NCBI GenBank assembly: GCA_021521415.1
Contig: JAIQDT010014347.1
Coordinates: 1-64,000, forward strand
Length of the DNA: 64,000 nt
Direction: 5' to 3'
Origin: Bidens hawaiensis
Lineage: Eukaryota > Streptophyta > Magnoliopsida > Asterales > Asteraceae
Numbering within the stretch: position 1 is the stretch's first letter; each line of letters begins with the position of its first letter. Made by a program: the position numbers and the translations under genes. The notes beneath the pieces were generated by a model. It saw nothing but the letters and a program-made list of their open reading frames with translations, was not told the DNA's origin and did not search any database. Positions 54,882-64,000 of the stretch are shown here, piece by piece.

Positions 54882-56475
54882 TCACGCGGCATCTTCACCT
54901 TCTGCCGCACCTGCTCCTTCATCGGTCTCCACCGCTTCCTTGGCCCCACTGGTTCCAGCTTTATTCCCATCCGGCATCTCTGCATCCTCTTCATCACCTA
55001 GAGCCACCAAACTTGTTTTCCACTTCTCAACATCCCAAACAACCTTTTCGAAGGTAGGATCACCAGCCTCTGTCACCATCTTGTTCCTAGCCTGCAAAAC
55101 TGTTCTCGTAGCCCACATCTTAGCCTCTTCCGTAGCCTGTTTGACCTCATCCTGGTGTCGGGCTTCTGCTAAGGATAGCTGATCCTCCAGTCGCTTCTTA
55201 TCCTTGGAGAGCTGAGCCATGGCCTTATCCTTTGCAACTGCCGCGTTTCTCATTTCCGAGAGGCTCTCGCTCATTTGGTTCACAATCTTCTCGTAATGGT
55301 CTTTGCAAGCATTCATAGCCAGTTGCCAACAGTTAAGTGAAAGTTAGAAGGATATTGGATCCTTAAATTCAAAACGTCAAGATACATGATGCTTACAGTG
55401 AGGATTATGTCAAAATGGGTCTCGGGCTCGGAGGATCTCTTTCTTTTGGAAGCAGCTGACTTGGCTTTGGTAGCGTGGTATTTGGTTCGGAGGTGGTTGC
55501 TGCCTTCAAAGCCACCTTCTTGATGCTTTGGGGAGTAATCACGTTGTCAATGTCTTCCAAGGAGAACTTGTTAGCAGACTTCTGGGATTTCTGAGCGCCT
55601 GCATAAGCCAAACACAAGATAAGTATTTTAACTTACTTTATTTATTCTTACTTATTATACAAATACTAATCTTACTTGACATATTGGAGTCTGATGAGAT
55701 GTCACAGAAAGCTTCAACAAATCTTGCTTGAAAAGTCCGAACCTCGGTATCCAGGGCAAGGAATTTTTTCGTTTTCTCTTCCGTTCCAGGTAGCTTGGCT
55801 AAAGATGCAAAATTCTCAACTGCAAATAAGAAAAAAAAAATATGCAAAGTTATATTAGTTATCACAGATTGTATCTCAGGATCCTACCCTTCTTAACCCA
55901 AGTCAAAGGTAAATCAGTTCCACCAGGTATAAAGTTACATTTTACAAAGAAAAACCGGTTCCTCCAGAAGGAATCATTTAAGGTTACTTTTGAAATCGGG
56001 TTGGGTTAACGAGGTTTGGATTTCAACAAAAACCGATTTGAGCCGTGAGTAGTTAGGGTATACAGATGAGCCAACTCTTGGATGCCAAACTCGACCTTCC
56101 TTTCCTCTATGATTCTTTCGATAGTGCTCAAGACTCTCCAAACCATAGGCATATCTTGGATGTATGACATGCCAGTTGATTCGAAGAAGTTTTGGGTAAA
56201 GGAAGGGAAATGATAAGTGTAAGCGATGAGAAACGGACAGGCCGGAAAACACACCCAAGTCTGTGAGTAGACGTCACTCGAATCGACGAATCGTATGGTC
56301 GGAAGACGGTTTCCGGTGGGAATAGTGGTCGGAACTCATCAATTTCGGGATCGGTGAATTTGCAAATCTCCATCAACGGGTTTGTGATCAGATTTTGTGG
56401 CTTCATCTCCAATAGCTCGGAATCGGAGGATTCGTCGGACCGTTTAGAGGGAGAAGAAGAAGAGGCGACATACAT
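54882..56475 (-). pseudogene. Antisense multi-exon gene, 'gypsy-type transposon' protein
   Basis: Opposite strand to the host element. In reading direction: a first block at 56475-55889 with several frame breaks, containing FRPLFPPET, WVCFPACPFLIAYTYHFPSFTQNFFESTG, MPMVWRVLSTIERIIEE, THGSNRFLLKSKP and FWRNRFFFVKCNFIPGGTDLPLTWVKKG. Then a GT donor at 55887/55886 and a T-rich tract with TTTGCAG ending at 55820. Exon 55819-55676 (144 bases, FASLAKLPG.EEKTKKFLALD) is followed by donor GTAAGAT at 55675. The next acceptor TTATGCAG ends at 55599, followed by exon 55598 to about 55405. A last coiled-coil exon lies at 55316-54882 (KDKKRLEDQLSLAEARHQDEV). This matches the family annotated as putative gypsy-type transposon proteins (Transposase_28-like) carried antisense in Tat elements. 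TAA at about 56006 and two frameshifts mark it as decayed. Confidence 0.75.
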
Positions 56476-57508
56476 TTTTCAGAATATTATATTAAAAGGT
56501 TGAGAGGAAGAAGGATACCTGAAGAGTTGCCAGAATCTGTGTAACATTCGTTAAATTTTCAAACCCAAAACCTGACCTGTTTCATTTTTGTCTTTCTCTT
56601 TTTCACTCAAATCCGAATCATTATTTAGTAGAACGTTTTTTTTTTATTATTTTCAAAGTGTCAAGTATATTTGATTATAACGTTCTCTTGCATGAATTTC
56701 TTTTACTTTTGGCAACAACTAGTATCGATTAATAAGAAAGCGAAGTCTCTTATCTATTGTATCCATGATAATTATTTATTTAAGTTTATAAGGTGTTTAT
56801 TTACTAAAAATCATTTAATGTTATTTGGGTTTTTTTTAAGTTTGATTAAACTTTTGGAACCTCATCAAAACTTGGAGGACTAAACTTGCCTTTTTCCTAA
56901 ACCTACCCCATCCCCTTTGTCTTCCCCCTGCCCCCCTGATTCACTTTGACAAAAGCAAGAAAAATAATAATAATATAATATTAAATAAATAGATTAAATC
57001 CATTAAACACTCCTTTCCGTTGTGTTTTGACTCCTTTATTGACGAATATCACTCCCTAAACGTTTCTAGCATTTCAGCATATGAATCGTACTTTCAAGTC
57101 AAGGCAATTCAAGTGACAATTATTAGCACTTAAGACCCGTTTTTCTTTCTTTCTTTTTTTTTTATAAAACGATTTGACTAATTATTAAGCAAAATCAACT
57201 GTTATATGATTATGCCATCCCAATTATAAATACATGGACAACCCTCTGGTCATTTTGCACTCGTTCATATCCTAAATTTCACTAAGCATCATTACTGCTA
57301 ATCCAAATCGAAGACCGTCGACTCCATGGAACTTCGTCTAGCCGAACACCATCAATTCGTCATTGTACGGGTACTTCTTAGGTGTTATTTATTCGTTTTA
57401 AACCTTTAACCAAAAGGCCTATGTCAATATCAATTAACAGTGGGTTTTCATCGCTCAGTTTGGGATTTAATTAACCTAGGGTTTATAATGAAGAAGATGA
57501 TCTTGAAG

Positions 57509-57568
<60 letters not shown>

Positions 57569-57700
57569 TTAGTTCCACCCTTACAACAAGTAAAATGCCA
57601 TAACCGTTGGTTAGTTCTCTTACGTATGAGGCCTAGCTTGTTGGTTATTTTATTTTAAACATTTTAGTATATTATATAAATCAAATAAAGTTATATTAAG
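56476..57700. mobile_element. 3' region beyond the antisense gene, AT-rich
   Basis: Non-coding, inside the complete Tat-type element. Possible promoter region of the antisense gene directly right of 56475. Contains an (AT)n microsatellite at 57512-57566. Short open frames here are not supported. Confidence 0.5.
57512..57566. repeat. (AT)n microsatellite
   Basis: About 55 bp of uninterrupted AT dinucleotides. Confidence 0.95.
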
Positions 57701-58845
57701 CTAAATAAAATTAGTTTTTAGACCATATTATCTTTTGTCACCTAAAAACCAATCTTTCAAACTCGTCAAGGCTCGTTTTAAACTTGTTTAAATTATATTT
57801 ATTATGTTTCGTTCGTTAAACGTTATAATTCGTTAACACTTTCGTTTTCAAAATAAAATTTATCGTCAAACACCAATATTTCCTAACATTTACCATATTC
57901 AAACTTATAAATCTCGTAACTTAAATAATATTAAATTAATAAATCGTTAATAACCCATTAAAATATAATATTATAATATCAACTTTCATAAAATAATAAA
58001 ACATATATTAAACACTTCGAATCCCTGACAACCCAATCTATTTACTTTGTATGTCGTTAGTAATAATAAATTTTATATTTTTAATTCTAGTTCGTGACGT
58101 TCAATTGCTTTGGTTCCTTTTACGCGCTTTGAGTTTTATTTCAAGTTTGTCTTCAACTTCAAGGTGAGTTTCTCGCACCCCCCCCCCCTTTTACCTTTTT
58201 TTAACTATTTTGGGAGTAGCATATATATCCTAACAATAATTCAATTTCATTTATTCATTATTTACAAACTACAATTCGCTACATGGACTTATGTGTTTAC
58301 TTGTTACTTGCTACAAATTACTTGCTCATGGATTACTTCAAGATAGTATGATCATACGCCCCCCTATGCGCTCAATACATTTGTTGTTATGAGTGGAAAA
58401 TGGCCTCATTATCCGAGTACGTTGGTGCACAATCCCAACTGTAAAGGACCTTACTTGCGCTTATCTGAGTACGCTGGTGCACAATCCTAGTTGGAAAGGA
58501 CATTACTTGCTCATTTACACTTTTTCATGGAATTGTATGATTTTTATGTACGTATATCAAAACTTGTGTGAACTCACCAACTATTCATATAGTTGACCTT
58601 TATTTTATATATATGCTACATGTACCTTATGTAGAGTATGCTGCCGTGACGAAGACACTAGAACTTAGGTTATATTAATAAATGGACAACTGTTAATTCT
58701 TCTTGTATTTCCCTTGTATTTCTTGTTACAAACTTGTATACTTTATGTATAAATTAATTAATGATAATATTGTCACTTAACATGTGTTCTGGGCAATCTG
58801 TACGTCACACTCGGGTGTATTCCGCTTTAGTCGGGGTGTTACAAT
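57700..58845 (+). mobile_element. LTR-like sequence inserted in the Tat-type element (tentative)
   Basis: The right end reads 'tattccgctttagtcggggtgttaca', typical of Ty3-type LTR ends in related genomes, and 'gtgtgaactcaccaacta' near 58569 is also LTR-like. I could not find the left end or a target duplication, so start and identity are uncertain. Includes the C run at about 58178-58189 and a 52-bp tandem duplication. Confidence 0.35.
58415..58518. repeat. Two-copy 52-bp tandem repeat
   Basis: 'gagtacgttggtgcacaatc' at 58415 recurs at 58467 as 'gagtacgctggtgcacaatc'; both copies run on to 'ggac.ttacttgc'. About 85% alike. Confidence 0.85.
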
Positions 58846-59000
58846 CTGTGGTTATAAAGAGCCTGAGAGCATCACATATATAGGCGGCGACAGTTGAAAT
58901 TTGAGGGTTTGATAATAATTATATGTGGCAACTGTCTAATTGATTAATCTTTTTGCAGGGATTTCAATTTTCAAAATGCTAGCTGTAAAGCATAAACACC

Positions 59001-59018
59001 CACCATTTTTGGGGCAGT
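59001..59018 (+). other. Probable polypurine tract of complete Tat-type element
   Basis: 'caccatttttggggcagt' directly before the 3' LTR start. Weakly purine-rich (GGGGCAG) but in the right place. Confidence 0.45.
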
Positions 59019-59641
59019 TGTTAGGGAATATAATTTATGCTAAGGATCCTCTATCCTTGATCAATTTGTGTATTACTTATCCTTACGATATGTTTTAGAT
59101 TGTAAAGGATCAAGAACTCTTGGTATTATATGTTTACTAATAATTGTATTTGAATGATGTTGTGTTTGTTAGATATAACAGCTAGAAGATTGAGTCATCC
59201 TAATCTTGCGCTACTAGAAGACTTCCACACGTGGTCAATGACGATGAACGGCTAGTGGAGTGGTGGCGTGAAAGTAGGAATTTAGTAAGCTATCGTTTTT
59301 TGGTTATAATCGAGGTTAAGATCAGTTAAAAAGCACATGTACTACACACACACTCTTGAGCAATAGATAATTCTGAGCTCTCACACTTAGCGTTATTGTA
59401 ATACTGATCAATATCTCCAACACTTTGTAACCATTTTTGATATTAATAAAGTGGTGATCGACAAGTTTTCATTACCCGGGTTTTTTTTCCTTTGATCTAA
59501 TCGAGATTAAGGAGTTTTTCCTCGCAACAAATCACGGTGTTCATCCATATTTTGTTCATATATTCATTGTAATCAATTTAGCACTAAACCTCACATAACA
59601 AATTTGGATATATTATTCTTAGCCAATTTTTGTCCAATACA
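59019..59641 (+). repeat. 3' LTR of complete Tat-type element
   Basis: 623 bp, begins TGTTAGGG and ends CCAATACA. Same length as the 5' LTR with only small compensating length changes; about 6% substitutions by eye. Confidence 0.9.
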
Positions 59642-59646
59642 TATAC
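59642..59646. repeat. Target site duplication TATAC, right
   Basis: Matches 46725-46729 and marks the right edge of the complete Tat-type element. Confidence 0.85.
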
Positions 59647-61300
59647 GTCGAATTAGAATTACATGATTGGCCTTATGAGTAAGGTCCATTCCTAGCCTAT
59701 AAACATCACTTTGTACTCGCTGCCTATTTATGCTAGAACATGCAACACATATTCGTATATATATAACAAATGCATGTAAGAAGTAAATACACCTACCTTA
59801 GACATAAATATGTAAGAAATAAGATGTAGGTTTCCCTAATATATAGTCATATCGAAATTTACAACTCCAATTGTAAATTTTTTTTACATGTAACCATGTG
59901 CCTAGAAGGGATGGCAAACGAACCCAAACTCAACAAGCAAGCACAAAATCCAGAGAATTGGGACGGGTATTGGGGGTATGATACTAATTGTAGCAGTTAT
60001 GTGACAAGTATGTTATTTGGGTATAAGAATTAATATTGTCGAAACATACATGCCCGTTTACTTGAACCACACATTTAACATTTTATTTTATTTTTTTTAT
60101 TTCCTATATCATCGAGTAATAGAGAATCTAGAAATACACTAAACTTTTAGTTTTTATATTTCTAATCTTCTTGGTTAGAAAAGTAAGAAACGTTACTTGG
60201 AAATATTTATACGTGATTTTAACAACCTATATACATGATACCTGATAAGTAATTATAGATTAGGTACCCAATTAAACAAACTATATACATGATACCTGAT
60301 AAGTAATTATAGATTAGGTACCCAATGGGCATTGAACCAGTATGAGTTACAGTTTCACAATTAGACAGAGACTAAATTACCACTAATCATTCTAAAAGCC
60401 ACCATGTTACCATCTCTACATGTAAAAGGTATATCTCCTATCTATTTTAAAGGTTATTGTCATAAGATAACTATGTGTGCATCTTCTTATTCGGTGTTAA
60501 TAAGGTGATTTATTTTAGTCATTTCAATAAGCAGCAACGAATTCTCTCACAAATTTACACTAATTGTTGCATTATTTAATAAAAACAGAAAAATAGAACA
60601 TTTTACTAAGTTTAGTAGCTTAAATCGGCATAGATGAAAGTAGAATAATCAATGTAGAACATCAAGATATATACAATACTGTTTTATAATATTCACTTAT
60701 TCAAAAGTTCTGAATGAGGTTACTTCCATCATCAAATAAATAAAAAGATGTAATGTGTTGGAAGCAAAATATCATTAACTAATTATGCGCTTTAGTTTAT
60801 TTTTATTTACTTTTAGCATTAATGAGTAAGTTGCATTAATATATTCGTTGAGTAAAATGAATGAAAATATGAAATACCATTCCGTTCCTTGAATAACATA
60901 ATCTAACAACGTTTAGTCTAATGGACCGAAATGTTAAGAAATGTAAATGAGAGGATCATAACTAGACAAATATATATTGGAGATAGAAGTCAAAATTTAC
61001 AGTTTAAGACATAATTCATTACTTGTGACCTATTGACTTAGTAGTATGGTATCTCTCTCTTTAAAAATGTGAGGTTGTGAGCTCAAAACATCTGCAAGTA
61101 TAAAACAAATATGGAATTTTACTGTTAAAAAACATAATTCACTCTTAAAGGTATTAGAATAACAATGCAGTGTGAATTGCCTTGGTGACTGTTAATTTCT
61201 GAAAAGGGATGGATCATCAACAACTCAAATAAACAAAGGGTAAAGGCATATGAACAACAAAACTCTCATTTGCCCCACCATGTGCAAAGATTCTTCTAAA
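59647..61300. other. AT-rich non-coding flank
   Basis: No supported gene on either strand. Holds short A/T runs and the 54-bp duplication at 60227-60326; nothing else recognisable. Confidence 0.6.
60227..60326. repeat. Two-copy 54-bp tandem duplication
   Basis: 'ctatatacatgatacctgat' at 60227 recurs at 60281; both continue identically to 'ttaggtacccaat'. Essentially perfect over 46 bases, so recent. Confidence 0.92.
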
Positions 61301-61307
61301 GCTATAT

Positions 61308-61757
61308 GTAGTGGGTGCCGGTTAAGGACGATTTTGGGCGACAAAGGGCGCAAACACCGCCCTCCTGGGCGATTTGGGGCGGGGGCGGGGGCGGGGTTAG
61401 TTTGTCTCCGGCGAGAATGATTAATAATAATATAATAATAATGTTACCGTTGGGGGGGGGGGTAACGGCCAAATATAATAAAACTTAATATAAATATCAA
61501 ACCAGTTAAACTATTTTCACCCTATCATACACAAACCCAAACATAAATATACCAATCATTTTTATTATTTTCATACTTCTTCCAACTCAATGAGTTCCTT
61601 GGATTAGTTTAATTATAAAAAAAAATAATAAAAAAATACACTGTGGGCCCAACTTGTAGCCCCTAGACCATTACACCCCAAAAACAAATTTTCACTCCAT
61701 GCTGACTGAGCGCCACGTGTCACAATTCGCCCCCAACTGTAGCCCCTCCACTACACA
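61308..61757. mobile_element. Candidate MITE, about 450 bp
   Basis: The left end TAGTGGGTGCCGG and right end CCCCTCCACTA form short imperfect terminal inverted repeats (TAGTGG/CCACTA), with GC-rich ends around an AT-rich middle. A G run is at 61453-61462. The target duplication is not clear, so the superfamily is not assigned. Confidence 0.4.
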
Positions 61758-61842
61758 TTGCCTAAAGGATGTTAAACACTTTTAAAGTTTCCAGTTTTTA
61801 CTTCATGTCATCTCTAATCTAAAAAACAATAAAAAACTGAAG

Positions 61843-61848
<6 letters not shown>

Positions 61849-61884
<36 letters not shown>

Positions 61885-62205
61885 CGAGATACTGTACAAT
61901 AATGTCTTGTACGCTAGGTACACGAGACGTTCAAAGCAAAAAAAACAAAGGCAAAACCTAAAAACGCTCAACCAAAATCTAAAACGCTACAAAATGGTTT
62001 TCGTGAAAAAAAGTAAATAAAATGATCGATTAACGATCAAAAACTGTTTTTTCGGTGACCCATGATTAATTTGATATGTATTGACGATTCCGAGATGTTG
62101 GGATGTGATTTCATGAATCGATTTCGTGCAAAAAGGGGATTCCCGTACCTACTGTACGATAAGCTATTATTGTATTGGATTTTTTCCTTATATATATATA
62201 TATAA
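61849..62205. mobile_element. Candidate small element between two (AT)n tracts
   Basis: The stretch 61881-62188 ('gggtcgagatactgtacaat' to 'gtattggatttttt') is bounded by (AT)n at 61849-61880 and 62189-62205. It resembles elements that insert into TA microsatellites, but no termini can be proven. Confidence 0.25.
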
Positions 62206-62431
62206 ATTTTCAAATAAAAAACAATTGTTTTGTGAGAAGTGTGAGAATACTTTAAAATAAAGTGCACCACCTAAATATGACACTATAACATGTAAATAGT
62301 AAACTATACAACTTTTAGAAGCTATCAATCTCAACCATTTCTAGATCCAAGGGTATACATCTATTCTTATGTTTCTCACAAAATTATTGTTTTTTACATT
62401 AACCTTACCATATATATATATATATAAACTA

Positions 62432-63112
62432 GGGTTGTCACTTTTACCCGAAACCCGAAACCCAGCCTGAGAAAACACGTTCCCGAACCCGAACTAACCC
62501 GAACCCGAGTAAAGAATAACCCAAACCTGAACCGAAGTAAATCGGGTTGGTTCTCGGGTTTGATTTATAAGTTTCGGGTCAACTCGAATAATCTTTTAGT
62601 CCTGAAATTAAAAATATTTTTAGGTATAATAGGCGTAGTCTTAGTCACTAATGTTATCAAAATCTGGTCCTAATCGATTGTTGTCATTACAACTATTATA
62701 GATCGATTGTTTATTGTTCATTTTTTTCCTGTTTATTACTAATAGCAACTGTAATCGAACAACCAAATCACGCCCGATTGAAGATGATTATGGTTCGAGT
62801 TAGTTTTACTCTTCTTTTGAATTGTTTTATCAAGTTATATATGTTGGTTTATTATTTGACTATTCGCTTACAAGCAAAGAATAACATTAATTAATTTTAG
62901 CATTGTAGTTTTTATATTTTTTGTTTTGTTTTCTAGGATACTCGAAACCCGATTAACCTAACCCGAAAAACCCGAACCTGAATTACCCGTACCCGAAAAA
63001 CCCATGAGAGATTCGGGTTGGGTTCGGGGCAAAATTTAAAACTTTGAAACCCGAAGAAACCGACCCGAAAAATGAACCCAAAGAACACCTCCAATGTAAA
63101 CACCCTAAACGG
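62432..63112. mobile_element. Candidate hAT-like non-autonomous element with CCCGAA subterminal repeats
   Basis: The left end TAGGGTTGTCACTTTTACCCG and the right end (reverse complement TAGGGTGTTTACA) share TAGGGT. Arrays of CCCGAA/AACCCG lie at 62446-62580 and mostly in the same orientation at 62945-63070, with TTCGGGTTGGGTTCGGGG among them. Dense subterminal repeats and a TAGGG-type end suggest hAT. No coding region; no 8-bp target duplication found. Confidence 0.4.
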
Positions 63113-64000
63113 ACAACTCATAAGTAGCAAGCCGTGTAAACTTACGTACAAATAGAAATAAACAACTACAACCAACATCTAAAATAAACTTTCATGTCAT
63201 CTATAATGCATACAGCTTTCGTACCATACAACATTTCTTTACAATTTGTTATACTAACAGTTTTCTCTATATCAAAGTATTGTTAAAATTCAATTCATTT
63301 TATTCAGAAATAAAGTTAATTCAAATCCGATTTACTTCAACTACAAAGAGTTGCTTATAAATATTTATTTTAAATTTTGTGAAAAATGAAAAACCAAGAT
63401 TTAGTGTTAAGAGTATCCGTTATTAAATTCTAAAATTCGCAAGTTCCATCATATTATATTGGTATAGACTATGACAAGAGCTCTCTAAAGATTCTTAATT
63501 TTAATTAATACGATTGGAGCCTAGTTCTCTCCAAAATCATAAGCCATCATATGGCTTAATTTGAACATAATCATTTGTTCATGTGTTAAATCTTTATTTT
63601 ATTTTATTTATTTTTTTACTTTTGATTCTACATTTAAAACGCTTATTTGATTGTAATTATAATGTACTTGATCTTAGTATGCTCTATATAACGAATTTAA
63701 ACACCCTTAAAACTACATTGATAAGAGGATGCAAAATTCAATGGACTAGACCAACTAAATGACACTGGTCGAAACATGTGTTAAAATTATCGATTGATTT
63801 AGGGGGGACATAGAAGTCGATTGAAGCGTTAAAAAAGATCAACGAATATTTAATTTACAGGGTTGAGTTATAATAAAAAGATTAGTTTTTGTAGGAAGGA
63901 TACGAAATAATCTTGTCCATCCATTATAAACTTGAATGATTGAGATTAGATTAGAGAAAAAATCAAGTGTAAAACAAGGGTGATGGTACAATAGGGAAAA
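63113..64000. other. AT-rich non-coding sequence
   Basis: Nothing recognisable; no frame longer than background, no RNA gene seen. Confidence 0.6.

Larger units (their letters stand above)
46730..59641 (+). mobile_element. Complete Tat-type Ty3/gypsy element (plus), 12.9 kb, decayed
   Basis: Two 623-bp LTRs (46730-47352, 59019-59641) flanked by TATAC (46725-46729, 59642-59646). PBS at 47356, polypurine tract before 59019. Order: gag, protease, RT, RNase H, a second archaeal-type RNase H, integrase, a 3' region with minisatellite and antisense gene, then an inserted LTR-like sequence. The second RNase H and the antisense frame mark the Tat lineage. LTRs differ at roughly 35-40 positions by eye (about 6%), so this is an older insertion than the copia element. 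Stops and frameshifts occur throughout pol. Confidence 0.88.

Noticed and set aside
57512..57566. Origin or matrix-attachment site at the AT tract
   Set aside because: A plain (AT)n microsatellite gives no evidence for either.
62446..63070. Interstitial telomere
   Set aside because: Repeats are CCCGAA-type and irregular, not the plant telomere CCCTAAA in tandem.
59647..64000. Host gene in the right flank
   Set aside because: Only short frames with no motif, and no splice-linked series of frames was seen on either strand.

Overview
The window is eukaryotic, and almost certainly plant nuclear, repeat DNA. It is AT-rich and I see no host gene in it. Nearly everything before 59647 can be assigned to LTR retrotransposons inserted into, fused with or truncated by one another. 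The set of families suggests a eudicot, most likely an Asteraceae: Athila-like elements with a tRNA-Asp-type primer site, a SIRE-like Ty1/copia element with an extra 3' reading frame, and Tat-type Ty3 elements with a second RNase H and an antisense 'gypsy-type transposon' protein. The family assignment is an inference from protein motifs, not a database result.

Layout. (1) 1-4050: a minus-strand Athila-like element (family A). Its LTR (250-2368) has a primer-binding site on its left (226-243) and a polypurine/3' internal region on its right, so one LTR serves two internal regions. (2) 4051-5277: a plus-strand LTR fragment of a second Athila-like family (B). (3) 4570-24248: a head-to-tail array of seven 2.80-2.86 kb units. 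Each unit is a chimera of family B LTR (+), family A gag-like region, PBS and half LTR (-), and the first 70 bp of a family A LTR (+). It looks like a young satellite made from retrotransposon pieces. (4) 24179-39664: a plus-strand family A element without pol. Its 5' LTR is split by (5) a complete 10.15 kb minus-strand Ty1/copia element at 24271-34419, with 415-bp LTRs differing at about 3 positions and target duplication ACTAC. (6) 39665-41406: a 3' fragment of a Tat-type Ty3 element (-). (7) 41407-42824: a probable solo LTR. (8) 42833-46610: a truncated Tat-type element (+) with its RT deleted. (9) 46730-59641: a complete but decayed Tat-type element (+), with 623-bp LTRs and target duplication TATAC. 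(10) 59647-64000: AT-rich non-coding DNA with microsatellites, a 54-bp duplication and a few candidate non-autonomous DNA transposons.

The observations most worth following are: the chimeric tandem array and its formation; a UAG codon followed by CARYYA at the same protease/RT boundary in two diverged Tat-type copies, which matches the tobamovirus-type read-through context; a cluster of GCGAAGTT/AACTTCGC palindromes confined to the copia element's LTRs and untranslated regions; an antisense gene with consensus splice sites in the complete Tat element; and three zinc-knuckle-like repeats in an unusual spacing in the pol-less Athila-like element.
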